Positions 6,810 through 14,328 of a stretch of 15,298 nt of DNA are shown in pieces. This stretch comes from Acidobacteriaceae bacterium. Lineage in GTDB: Bacteria; Acidobacteriota; Terriglobia; Terriglobales; Acidobacteriaceae. The DNA is taken from positions 1 to 15,298 of the forward strand of contig JASHUF010000017.1 in NCBI GenBank assembly GCA_030040175.1. The letters are read 5' to 3'. The position numbers were made by a program, and so were the translations under genes. The notes under the pieces were generated by a model. That model saw only the letters and a list, made by a program, of their open reading frames with translations. It did no database searches and had not been told where the DNA came from. Numbering within the stretch: the first letter of the stretch is position 1; the number at the start of each line of letters is the position of its first letter.

Positions 6810-6879
6810 GTTCCCCAGTCCCTGCTCCGCCTTTCCTCACTCTTGTTTTCCGGTGCACCCCTGGCGCATCCTTAAGAGC

Positions 6880-7359
6880 ATGAGCACAGAGAAGGCAACA
6901 TTTGGAGCAGGATGTTTCTGGGGCGTGGAGGCCAGGCTGGCCGCCATTCCGGGGGTGACGGCGACGGCCGCGGGCTACGAAGGCGGAACCCTGGACGATC
7001 CCTCGTACCAAGACGTGTGCACGGACCAGACCGGGCACGCGGAAGTGGTGGAGCTCGACTTCGATCCGGAGCGCGTGAGCTACGCGGCGCTGCTCGATGC
7101 GTTTTTCAAGCTGCACGACCCGACCACGATGAACCGCCAGGGCCCGGACTGGGGCACGCAGTACCGCTCGGTGATCTTCACCCACTCGCCGGAGCAGGAG
7201 CGCGCGGCGCGAGCGAAGATCGAGGAGCTGAGTGCGGCGGGTGTCTACAAGCCGCGGCGGATCGTGACCCAGGTGGCGCCGGCCGCGACCTTCTGGCGCG
7301 CGGAGGAGTATCACCAGAAATATCTCGAGAAGCGCGGGATGGCGAGCTGCCACTTGTAA
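6880..7359 (+). CDS. msrA: Peptide-methionine (S)-S-oxide reductase
   Basis: MsrA reduces the S-epimer of methionine sulfoxide in oxidised proteins, using thioredoxin as reductant. The 159-aa protein has the catalytic motif GCFWG with nucleophile Cys12. It also has AGYEGG (31-36), VCTDQTGHAEVVELDFDP (46-63, with Glu55), GTQYRSVIF (92-100) and EEYHQKYLEKRG (142-153). A C-terminal Cys157 (ASCHL) is the likely resolving cysteine. No signal peptide is present, so it should be cytoplasmic. ATG 6880 puts GCFWG at the usual place near the N-terminus. The in-frame GTG 6853 would add nine residues with no better ribosome site. The element pair A/B lies directly upstream, so any promoter is within the last ~70 bp or within element B. 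It converges with the next gene (27-bp gap). Confidence 0.95.
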   Translation: MSTEKATFGAGCFWGVEARLAAIPGVTATAAGYEGGTLDDPSYQDVCTDQTGHAEVVELDFDPERVSYAALLDAFFKLHDPTTMNRQGPDWGTQYRSVIFTHSPEQERAARAKIEELSAAGVYKPRRIVTQVAPAATFWRAEEYHQKYLEKRGMASCHL

Positions 7360-7386
7360 CCGACATCGGGGTTCAGAGGCCGGAGA

Positions 7387-8304
7387 TCAGCGCGCGGAGG
7401 GGGGCTTGCCCGCATCGAGTTTCGCGGCCGGTCCGGCGTCGGCCCCCAGGGCGCGCTGGAGGGCCGCGGCGATGGGGTCGGCTTTTTCGGCGAAGCCGGA
7501 ATTCAGTGCGCCGGACTTGGCAGGAAGAGCGTCTTCCGGCGACGCAGGATTCACGGCTTGCGCGTAACCGGGATCATCGAACCAGAGGCTGGCGATCCAG
7601 CCGATGAGAACGGCCAGATAAACCAGGCTGTTTGCATCCAGGAGCCGGGACTGCAGGGCGATGCGGTGATCGAACTCGGCCTGGGTGTGAGGCTGGGGCG
7701 CGCTCGAAAGCCTTTGCCACGCCAGGCGCAGGGCCACCTGCACCAGCGCGGCGACGGAGAAGCCCAGCAGAAGCTGGCGGGCGTGGCTCCGCCAGCCGGC
7801 ATGGAAGCGCCGGCCGGTGAAAACGGCGATGAGGGTGAGCGCAAGGAAGGCCAGGTTGTTGAAGAGGTCGCCTTTTTCGGCGAACAGCTGCATCAGGTGC
7901 AGATGCGCAATGAGGGAGTGGGCTTCGAGAGTCTGGCGCGCGGGCCACGGTCCCCACCAGGCGACCGCGGCGCCGGAGGCGGCGAGCACCACGGCCGCAC
8001 CCACGAGCCACGCGGGGCGCGAGGCGCCGGCGAAGGCGCGGCGGCCAAGCTCGATGACCACCAGCAGGGTGATGAGCACGCCGGCATCGCCGAGCGCGAA
8101 AAAGAGCTGGGCAGCCGTAAGCGGGGCGAGCTTCAGGGCGAGCAGGCGGCGCATCAGCATCTCCAGCGCGGTCAACACCACGCTGGCGGTAAAGAAGGGA
8201 TAGCGGCGGACGCGGTCGCGCCCCAGCAGGACCACCAGAAGCACCAGCAGGGCGGCAAAAGTGAGCGTCCAGACGACTTCGATTTCTGAAAATGGAAAGT
8301 GCAT
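7387..8304 (-). CDS. Hypothetical multi-pass (about 7 TM) membrane protein
   Basis: This 305-aa protein starts at ATG 8302-8304 (minus). Hydrophobic segments lie near residues 10-28, 37-55, 66-86, 98-117, 148-163, 178-194 and 226-242, giving about seven helices. The C-terminal tail (~243-305) is soluble, Ala/Pro-rich, and probably disordered. Notable polar residues in or near membrane segments are Asp73 (ALGDAGVLITLLVVIELG) and the His-rich stretch EAHSLIAHLHLMQLF (127-141) before helix 5. I do not recognise the family and see no enzymatic motif. It is convergent with msrA and divergent from maf (117-bp gap). No Shine-Dalgarno is evident. On the plus strand this gene is slightly G-rich, which matters for the skew observation. 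Confidence 0.8.
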   Translation of the reverse strand: MHFPFSEIEVVWTLTFAALLVLLVVLLGRDRVRRYPFFTASVVLTALEMLMRRLLALKLAPLTAAQLFFALGDAGVLITLLVVIELGRRAFAGASRPAWLVGAAVVLAASGAAVAWWGPWPARQTLEAHSLIAHLHLMQLFAEKGDLFNNLAFLALTLIAVFTGRRFHAGWRSHARQLLLGFSVAALVQVALRLAWQRLSSAPQPHTQAEFDHRIALQSRLLDANSLVYLAVLIGWIASLWFDDPGYAQAVNPASPEDALPAKSGALNSGFAEKADPIAAALQRALGADAGPAAKLDAGKPPSAR

Positions 8305-8406
8305 GGGTGTCGGGGCCGCGCGACGTAGGAAGCGTTGCGCGCGGGGGCCGTTCCCAGTTTAAATGGGCGCGGAGAGGCTGAGGCGCCTTTCCCGCCGACG
8401 CCCGCC

Positions 8407-8415
8407 TGCCATAAT
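8407..8415 (+). promoter_or_regulatory. Extended -10 box of maf; probably leaderless transcript
   Basis: TGC (8407-8409) followed by CATAAT (8410-8415, five of six consensus bases) ends just 6 nt before the maf ATG at 8422. Transcription would then start at or next to the start codon. No Shine-Dalgarno is present, which agrees with a leaderless mRNA. No clear -35. Confidence 0.45.
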
Positions 8416-8421
8416 CTCCCT

Positions 8422-9096
8422 ATGCTAGTCTTGGCCTCGCAATCGCCGCGGCGGCGGGAGCTGCTCACGCAGGCGGGGGTGCGCTTCGAAGTGCATCCCG
8501 CGCACATTGCGGAAGCTCCGCAGGCGGGCGAGGGGCCGGTGGCCTACGTGACGCGCCTGGCGCGCGAGAAGGCCGAGGCCGTCTATCGTGAACTGGCGGG
8601 CGAATCGAAAGCGGGCGTACCGGCGCGCGGGAGCGGGGAGACGGACAAGGACCAGCTCGCCGTGCTGGGCGCGGATACGACCGTCACGCTCGACGGCCAG
8701 ATTTTTTCAAAGCCCGCCGACGCGGCCGATGCGGTGCGCATGCTGCGCATGCTTTCCGGCCGCAGCCATCGCGTGATCACCGGCGTGGCGCTGGCAACGG
8801 CGGCGGGAACCGAAGTGGCGGCCGAGGTGACGGCGGTCAAATTTCTCACCCTGTCGGAGGAGGAGATCGCGGCCTACGTGGCCACGGGCGAGCCCATGGA
8901 CAAGGCCGGCGCCTATGCGGTGCAGGGCGGGGCGGCGCGCTGGATTCCGCGCATCGATGGCTGCTACTTCAATGTGATGGGGCTGCCCCTGGCGCTGGTG
9001 TGCGCGCTGCTCGAAGGCCGCGCGGGTAGACGCGGCGCCGGAGAAGGAGCGCCGCTGCCCGGGCTCATCGATGGCGGCTGGTCGCCGCGGCGATGA
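8422..9096 (+). CDS. maf: Maf/YhdE-type nucleoside triphosphate pyrophosphatase (dTTP/UTP type)
   Basis: Maf proteins hydrolyse non-canonical or excess nucleoside triphosphates to monophosphates. This 224-aa copy has the N-terminal motif LASQSPRRRELL (4-15), the catalytic-Asp motif VLGADTTV (81-88, Asp85), KPADAADAVRMLRMLSGRSHRVITGV (97-122), and Y152-VATGEPMDKAGAYAVQG-169. The Ala-Tyr-Ala-Val-Gln-Gly stretch with Gln168 matches the YhdE (dTTP/UTP) subgroup rather than the YceF (m7GTP) subgroup, which has a Ser-x-Glu-Gly pattern there (family knowledge, applied by eye). A loop at ~59-78 and a C-terminal tail of ~25 residues are slightly longer than usual. ATG 8422 gives the canonical N-terminus; the open frame upstream to 8335 is not homologous. 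The gene is probably cytoplasmic and leaderless. Confidence 0.92.
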   Translation: MLVLASQSPRRRELLTQAGVRFEVHPAHIAEAPQAGEGPVAYVTRLAREKAEAVYRELAGESKAGVPARGSGETDKDQLAVLGADTTVTLDGQIFSKPADAADAVRMLRMLSGRSHRVITGVALATAAGTEVAAEVTAVKFLTLSEEEIAAYVATGEPMDKAGAYAVQGGAARWIPRIDGCYFNVMGLPLALVCALLEGRAGRRGAGEGAPLPGLIDGGWSPRR

Positions 9097-9217
9097 CGCC
9101 GGGACCAAAGCGGGCCGCGGTTACCTCCGGCTGGGCGGCCGCGCGGCAAAGCGAAAAAATTCAAATGCGCCGGCATGAATCCGGGTTAGACTAGCCTCGC
9201 TCCCCCAAGGGCTCTTT

Positions 9218-9463
9218 ATGCGGATTCCTGTCTTCCCGGGCAGCACAGCTCTGCCGGCGTATTTCCTCTTTTCTGCTGCAACGGCCCGGCAATTCCAGGC
9301 TCCCAGCGCGGATGAACTGAAGACGACGGGCGGCCCCGAGGCCCCGGGCGCCGATGCGGAATCTCCGATTTTCATGAAAATCGACCGGAACCCGCCCCAC
9401 GCAAGAACCTGCGCTGCGCCCCTCATCGTGCTGAGGGATCCAGCGGCAGCCAGAGCCAACTGA
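9218..9463 (+). pseudogene. Truncated third copy of the DUF3857 protein N-terminus
   Basis: An 81-aa frame starts at ATG 9218 with AAGGG (9207-9211) 6 nt upstream. After a signal-like hydrophobic start, its residues QFQAPSADELKTTGGPEAP align without gaps to QFQTPTADELKMTSDPKAP of the full-length gene at 9600. At DNA level 9290-9359 matches 9675-9744 at about 79% (my count: 15 mismatches in 70). Weaker gap-free similarity (Asp, Pro, His, Ala, Val-Leu at matching places) continues for about 20 more codons, then is lost just before a stop. The rest of the protein is missing; 9464-9599 shows no recognisable remainder. It is most simply a decaying partial duplicate. A short functional exported peptide is possible but less likely. 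Confidence 0.6.
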
Positions 9464-9599
9464 CGCCGGTGCGGGCGCGCGCCGGCGCTCCCGCGGAAGC
9501 CGCGCAAATCCGGTAGGGGCAAGCAATCGCGTCGAGTCCGGCCCTTTGTGCGATCGGCACCTCGCATGCAGCGCGGCTCACGGGGAAAAAGGAAAAATC

Positions 9600-11606
9600 A
9601 TGAGAATCGAGCGCACTCTGAAGTTTGCGGCAAGCATCGCCCTGGCGGTCATTCCGCCGTTCGCCTGGGCGCAGCAGTTCCAGACGCCCACCGCGGATGA
9701 ACTGAAAATGACCTCCGACCCCAAGGCTCCGGACGAGGATGCGGTCTATCTCGACTACGAGGAGACGGACAACGACCCCATGCACTACCAGAGCATCTAC
9801 GCGCGCATCAAGGTGCTCACGGAAAAGGGCAAGGCACTGGCCACGGTGGAGCTGCCCTACCTGAGCCGGGACTGGAAGATCTCCGACATTGCCGGACGCA
9901 CCATCGATCCTGACGGATCGGTCCACCCGCTCACGGGCAAGCCGGAGGATCTGCTGAGCGAAAAGACGGGCACGCTCGAGCTCAAGCGCAAGGTATTCAC
10001 GCTGCCCGATGTGGAGGTGGGCAGCATTCTCGAGTACCGCTACGAGATCCGTTATGACGACAATCATTTCTCGTCGCCGATGTGGGAGATCCAGAAGCGG
10101 TATTTCGTGCACAAAGCGCACTACTCGTTCACGCCCTTCAAGGCGTTCATGCCCGGCGCCGCGGCCCAGGAGACAAGCATGTTTTTGACCGACGAGCGCG
10201 GGCGCGCGGTGAACACCCTGATCTGGTGGAAGCGGCTGCCGCCGGGCGTGGACATGAAGACCGACATCGGCGGGCATTACACCGTGGACGTGACCGACGT
10301 GCCCGCCATTCCGGACGAGGAGTGGATGCCGCCCATCGAGAGCTACCTCTATAAGGTGTTCTTCTACTATAAGGCGGCCGGCAACACCACCGAGTTCTGG
10401 CTGAGCGAAGCCAAATACTGGCAAAAGGACGTGGATCACTTTGCCGAGCCCACCGACTCGATCCGCAACGCCGTGAACGGGCTGATTGCGCCCACGGACA
10501 GCGATCTGGACAAAGCCAAGAAGCTCTACGCCGCGGTGCAGGCGCTGGATAACACCGATTTCTCGCGCGCCCGGAGCCAATCGGAGATGAAGCAGTTGAG
10601 GATCAAGGAGGCCAAGCGGGCCGAAGACACGTGGTCGCAGAAGAGCGGAGCGAGCGACGACATTGCGCTGCTCTACCTGGCCATGCTGCGCGCCGCGGGA
10701 CTCACCGCCTACGCGGCGAAAGTGGTCGACCGCAGCGAGCGTGAATTCGACCCCAGCTACATGGACTTCGACCAGCTCACTGAGACGCTGGTGATCGCCG
10801 TCATTGGCGGCAAGGAAATGCCGCTCGACCCCGGGGAGAAGATGTGCCCCTTCGGCACCCTGGACTGGAGGCACGCGGGCGTACGCGGCGTCCGCGAGGG
10901 CGCGCAGGGGCTGGGACTTACAGCCACGCCCTCGCTGCCGTACCCGGACAACACCACCACCCGCGTCGCCGACCTGGTGCTGGACGAGCACGGCGGAATC
11001 ACCGGATCCTGCAGCATCGTGATGGTGGGCCAGGTGGCTCTGCACTGGCGGCAGATGGCGCTGGAAAACGACATGACCGAGGTGAAAAAGCAGTTCGACC
11101 GCGAGCTTGAGAGCCTGGTTCCGGATGGGGTGGAAGCGCACCTGGACCACTTCCTGGGGATGGACCAGCCCGATATGAATCTGATCGCCATGGTCAATGT
11201 CAAGGGCTCGCTGGGCACCAGCATGGCCAGGCGGTTGCTGCTGCCCGCGTTCTTCTTCGATACCCGCGGCCGGGTTCCCTTTGTGAACCAGGAGAAGCGG
11301 CTGGAGGCCGTGGACATGCACTATGCCGAGCGCGTGACCGACGTGGTGACGTATGACCTGCCCGCAGGGATGACCGTGGAGGGCGCGCCGGCGGATAACA
11401 AGATTGTCTGGGCGGGGCACGCCGTGTATCTGATCAAGAGCCAGTCGAGCGCGGGAAAACTGATGATTTCCGACTCCGTGGCGCGGGGCTTCGACCAGGC
11501 CACGCCGGACCAGTACCAGGATCTGCGCGGGTTTTATCAGAAAATGGCCGCGGCCAACCAGGAGCAGCTGGTGCTCTCGTCGGCTGAGACGGCCAAGGGG
11601 AACTGA
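9600..11606 (+). CDS. Exported DUF3857/transglutaminase-like protein with degenerate active site
   Basis: This 668-aa protein has a signal peptide with likely cleavage after AWA (residue 24), so it acts in the periplasm or envelope. Residues ~45-240 fit a DUF3857 beta-domain (IYARIKVLTEKGKALATVELPY, VEVGSILEYRYEIRYDDN). Residues ~290-415 form a transglutaminase-like domain, and the C-terminal part is a beta-rich DUF3858-like region. By eye-alignment to the next gene, the catalytic Cys is replaced by Ser352 (SGASDDIALLYLAMLRAAGL) and the catalytic His by Leu397 (TETLVIAVI). Only the Asp is retained (Asp410, MPLDPGEKMCPFG). It is therefore probably not a working transglutaminase or peptidase. 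ATG 9600 was chosen for the AAGGA Shine-Dalgarno (9589-9593) and clean signal peptide; GTG 9546 lacks both. The next paralog starts 2 bp after its stop. Confidence 0.85.
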   Translation: MRIERTLKFAASIALAVIPPFAWAQQFQTPTADELKMTSDPKAPDEDAVYLDYEETDNDPMHYQSIYARIKVLTEKGKALATVELPYLSRDWKISDIAGRTIDPDGSVHPLTGKPEDLLSEKTGTLELKRKVFTLPDVEVGSILEYRYEIRYDDNHFSSPMWEIQKRYFVHKAHYSFTPFKAFMPGAAAQETSMFLTDERGRAVNTLIWWKRLPPGVDMKTDIGGHYTVDVTDVPAIPDEEWMPPIESYLYKVFFYYKAAGNTTEFWLSEAKYWQKDVDHFAEPTDSIRNAVNGLIAPTDSDLDKAKKLYAAVQALDNTDFSRARSQSEMKQLRIKEAKRAEDTWSQKSGASDDIALLYLAMLRAAGLTAYAAKVVDRSEREFDPSYMDFDQLTETLVIAVIGGKEMPLDPGEKMCPFGTLDWRHAGVRGVREGAQGLGLTATPSLPYPDNTTTRVADLVLDEHGGITGSCSIVMVGQVALHWRQMALENDMTEVKKQFDRELESLVPDGVEAHLDHFLGMDQPDMNLIAMVNVKGSLGTSMARRLLLPAFFFDTRGRVPFVNQEKRLEAVDMHYAERVTDVVTYDLPAGMTVEGAPADNKIVWAGHAVYLIKSQSSAGKLMISDSVARGFDQATPDQYQDLRGFYQKMAAANQEQLVLSSAETAKGN

Positions 11607-11608
11607 TC

Positions 11609-13609
11609 ATGTTCATGCGCACACCTTGGCTCCGCAAGACCGCTTTGATTTGCTGTGCCGGCGCCTGGCTTGCGGCGTGGACTGCGAATTCCGCCTGGGC
11701 CAGGAACCAGCCGGCTCCGGACTGGGCGCTGGCGGCGGCGAAGACCGCCACGCCGGCCGACTCCGGCGACGCCTCGGCCGTGCTGCTCTTCGACGAGTAC
11801 GTCATCACGGTGGACGGCCAGAACCACGCGGTCGAAAGGGAGCGGTTCGCCACGCGCATCCTCAAGCCGCAGGGGCGGGAGTGGGGCCATTGCGCCGTAG
11901 ATTACGACGTGGACGAAAAGCTCGACTACTTCCACGCCTGGACCATCACCGCGGATGGCCAGCAGTTCCAGGCCAAAGACTCCGACTTTGAGGACAGGGG
12001 AGCCTACGACGCGCCGGAGCTGCAGATGACGGATCGCATCCGCGCGCTGAACCCGCCGGCCGGCGATCCCGGCGCGGTGGTAGCCTGCGAGACGGAGAAG
12101 CGCCTGGCGCCGTACATGGACGAGGAGGACTGGCAGATTCAGCTGCCGATTCCGGTGGTGGACGAGGCCCTGGAGCTCGACCTGCCGCCGGGCGGCCACT
12201 TTGCGCAGTCGTGGAGCCATTACACGCCGGTGAAGGAGGAGGAAGCCGGCGCCAACCAGATGCGGTGGGAGATCAAAGGCATGCCTGCGCTCGATCTCGA
12301 GAACCTGCACGCTACGCCGGCGTGGGATGCGCTGGCGGCGCGCATGAGCGTGAAATGGGGCGATGCGGCGGTGAACGGCGTGGACAACCAGTGGCGGGCT
12401 CTCGGCCTGTGGCAGGACCAGCTCGAGGCGCACCGCACCGATCCCACCCCGGAGATCGTGGCCAAGGCGCAGGCGCTGGCGGCGGGCGCGCCGGACTTTT
12501 ACACCAAGCTGAGCCGCATCACCGCTTACATCCAGAAGAACGTGCGCTACTTCATTGTGGAGAAGGGCATCGGCGGATGGCAGGCGCACTTTGCCGGCGA
12601 CATCTTCCGCAACGGTTACGGCGACTGCAAGGACAAGACCACGCTGCTGATCGCCATGCTCCAGGCAATCGGCGTGCGCGCCTACTATCTGCATGTCGAC
12701 AGCGAGCGCGGAGTGATCGATCCCGAAGAGCCCTCGCTGACGGGCAACCACATGATCGCTGCAATCGAGCTGCCGGAGGGGGAGAACGATGCCCGGCTGA
12801 TGGCGCGGGTGAAGGCCGCCGGCGGCAAGACGCTGCTGATCTTCGATCCCACCGACGAAGAGACGCCGGTGGGGCTGATCCGCGGCGAGTTGCAGGGCGC
12901 TTACGGCAATCTGGCCGACGGCGCCGACAGCCAGGTGATCCAGATGCCGGTGCTTGCTCCCGACTCCGGCGGGCTGAGCCGGACGGGCAATTTTGTGCTG
13001 GCGGCCGACGGCAGCTTTTCCGGCGACGTCACCGATGTGTTTACCGGCGTGGATGCGGCGCGCGAACGCGGGATGCTCAAAGACAACAGCCAGAACGATG
13101 TGCGCGAGAGGCTGGAGAGGGGGCTGAGCGCGGACCTGCCCGGCGTCACCTTCAAAGGATTCGAGTTCGAGCAGACGGAGAAGCTGGATCAGCCCATCCG
13201 CCTGGAGATGCACCTGAGTGCGGCCGGCTACGCGCACTCGGCCGGACCGCTCTTGCTCCTGCGGCCCCGCGTCCTGGGCAGCGACGGCCGCGAGGTGCCG
13301 GACGTGATGGAGAGCAAGGCGCGGCATTTCCCCATCGAGATCGGACACCCCGGCTGCTGGCGCGACAGCTTCGACATCGCCCTGCCCGCCGGCTACGCCG
13401 TGGACGGGGCGCCCGATCCGGTGAACGTGGACGTTGGCTTTGCCAGTTATCACTCGACGGTAACCGCCAAGGGCAACGTGCTGCACTATGAGCGCGAGTA
13501 CGTGGTCAAGGACGTGGAGATTCCGCCGGCCAAGGCCGAGGATTTCCGCCGGCTCGAATCCTCGATTTTCGAGGATGAAAAAGGCGCCGTGGTGCTCAAG
13601 AAGGATTAG
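11609..13609 (+). CDS. Exported DUF3857/transglutaminase-like protein with intact Cys-His-Asp triad
   Basis: This 666-aa paralog of the preceding gene has a signal peptide (hydrophobic 11-29, probable cleavage after SAWA, residue 31). The N-terminal DUF3857 region covers ~55-250, with the family-like stretch VRYFIVEKGIGGWQAHFAGD before the core. The transglutaminase-like core carries GYGDCKDKTTLLIAMLQAIG (Cys340), GNHMIAAIELP (His381) and LIFDPTDEETPVG (Asp413): a complete papain-like triad in the expected order and spacing. A beta-rich C-terminal region follows (~430-666). ATG 11609 follows AAGGGG (11595-11600) by 8 nt and the upstream stop by 2 bp, so the genes are translationally linked. 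The likely role is thiol-based amide-bond chemistry (peptidase or cross-linking) in the envelope; the substrate is unknown. The close pairing suggests the two proteins form a complex (inference). Confidence 0.88.
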   Translation: MFMRTPWLRKTALICCAGAWLAAWTANSAWARNQPAPDWALAAAKTATPADSGDASAVLLFDEYVITVDGQNHAVERERFATRILKPQGREWGHCAVDYDVDEKLDYFHAWTITADGQQFQAKDSDFEDRGAYDAPELQMTDRIRALNPPAGDPGAVVACETEKRLAPYMDEEDWQIQLPIPVVDEALELDLPPGGHFAQSWSHYTPVKEEEAGANQMRWEIKGMPALDLENLHATPAWDALAARMSVKWGDAAVNGVDNQWRALGLWQDQLEAHRTDPTPEIVAKAQALAAGAPDFYTKLSRITAYIQKNVRYFIVEKGIGGWQAHFAGDIFRNGYGDCKDKTTLLIAMLQAIGVRAYYLHVDSERGVIDPEEPSLTGNHMIAAIELPEGENDARLMARVKAAGGKTLLIFDPTDEETPVGLIRGELQGAYGNLADGADSQVIQMPVLAPDSGGLSRTGNFVLAADGSFSGDVTDVFTGVDAARERGMLKDNSQNDVRERLERGLSADLPGVTFKGFEFEQTEKLDQPIRLEMHLSAAGYAHSAGPLLLLRPRVLGSDGREVPDVMESKARHFPIEIGHPGCWRDSFDIALPAGYAVDGAPDPVNVDVGFASYHSTVTAKGNVLHYEREYVVKDVEIPPAKAEDFRRLESSIFEDEKGAVVLKKD

Positions 13610-13622
13610 CCGGTTTGCGCCC

Positions 13623-13638
13623 GCGCGCTCGAGCGCGC
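13623..13638. other. 16-bp perfect palindrome after the DUF3857 operon
   Basis: GCGCGCTCGAGCGCGC is a perfect palindrome 13 bp after the stop at 13609, followed by a GGCC-TGA-GGCC mini-hairpin (13647-13657). There is no T-run, so it is not a classical terminator. It could be a factor-dependent termination structure or a protein-binding site. Confidence 0.4.
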
Positions 13639-13754
13639 CTGCCTGGGGCCTGAGGCCGAGCGCGATGCGAAGGGGTCACGAAGGGCACAGGGACCATTCA
13701 CTTTGGTGAGTCCGGGGCGCGATTTTTAGTCGCCTCGGGGCGCAGGTTGTGGCC

Positions 13755-13760
13755 TATACT
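13755..13760 (+). promoter_or_regulatory. Candidate -10 box of the MerR-family gene
   Basis: TATACT matches five of six -10 consensus bases and lies about 50 bp upstream of the ATG at 13812, predicting a leader of roughly 45 nt. No convincing -35 at the right distance. Confidence 0.35.
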
Positions 13761-13811
13761 CGCTCCAGAGCGAGGCATCCTTCGCAACGGGCCTCTCACT
13801 CGCCTTGTCTT

Positions 13812-14303
13812 ATGGCAGCCCAGCTGAGCCGGAAACGCATTCCGGAAACACCTTCGATCCCCGATCGTCTCTACTTCAAGATTGGCGACGTGGCCAGGAT
13901 CTGCGGCCTCGAAACCTATGTGCTGCGCTTCTGGGAGACGCAGTTCCCGCAACTGAAGCCGAACAAAAGCGGAACCGGGCAACGGCTCTACCGCCGGCGC
14001 GACGTGGAGATGGCGCTCGAGATCAAGCGCCTGGTGCACGGCGAGGGATACACGCTGGTGGGCGCGCGGCAGGCGCTCGAGCAGGGGCATCGCAGCCAGA
14101 GCCCGCAGGCCAGCCTGCCGCTGGCGAACGGCGAAGCGGGCAAACGCCGCGACCGCATCGTGGCGGCCATCGGGCACGCGCGTGCCGAGCTCAAAGAGAT
14201 CGCCGGACTGCTGGCCGCGCAGGCCCCCCAACCGCACCGGCGGCAGGTGCGCATCGCCGGGCTGCGCGCGCCTTCGGGATCGCTCTTTCCGGGCAGCCAT
14301 TAG
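13812..14303 (+). CDS. MerR-family transcriptional regulator
   Basis: This 163-aa protein has an N-terminal MerR winged helix-turn-helix (~20-90): YFKIGDVARICGLETYVLRF (helix-turn-helix), WETQFPQLKPNKSGTGQRLY (wing), then RRRDVEMALEIKRLVHGEGYTLVGARQAL (second helix pair). The pattern matches the small MerR proteins with 'YxKIGEVA...VLRYWExEFPxLxPxKSxxGQRxYxRxDVE', whose ligand is generally unknown. Residues 110-134 form a likely coiled-coil dimerisation helix (RRDRIVAAIGHARAELKEIAGLL). No Cys cluster or ligand-binding domain follows, so metal sensing is unlikely. ATG 13812 was preferred because the upstream in-frame GTG 13749 would add 21 residues overlapping the candidate promoter. No Shine-Dalgarno is visible. 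The target genes are unknown; it is monocistronic by spacing. Confidence 0.88.
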   Translation: MAAQLSRKRIPETPSIPDRLYFKIGDVARICGLETYVLRFWETQFPQLKPNKSGTGQRLYRRRDVEMALEIKRLVHGEGYTLVGARQALEQGHRSQSPQASLPLANGEAGKRRDRIVAAIGHARAELKEIAGLLAAQAPQPHRRQVRIAGLRAPSGSLFPGSH

Positions 14304-14328
14304 TTCCATCCGGTTTCCGCTTTTTGCC

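Noticed and set aside
6636..6875. 79-codon frame across elements A and B
   Set aside because: Runs through inverted repeats and into msrA in another frame; coding is unlikely.
9423..11420. 665-codon minus-strand open frame
   Set aside because: Antisense shadow of the first DUF3857 gene, rich in His/Gly/Arg with no domain. The plus frame has a signal peptide and family motifs.
11537..13486. 649-codon minus-strand open frame
   Set aside because: Antisense shadow of the second DUF3857 gene, whose GDCKDK, NHM and FDPTDE motifs show the plus strand is coding.
13715..13740. Possible small hairpin or tRNA-like sequence before the MerR gene
   Set aside because: Only a 4-bp stem around TTTTTAG. No cloverleaf arms could be drawn.
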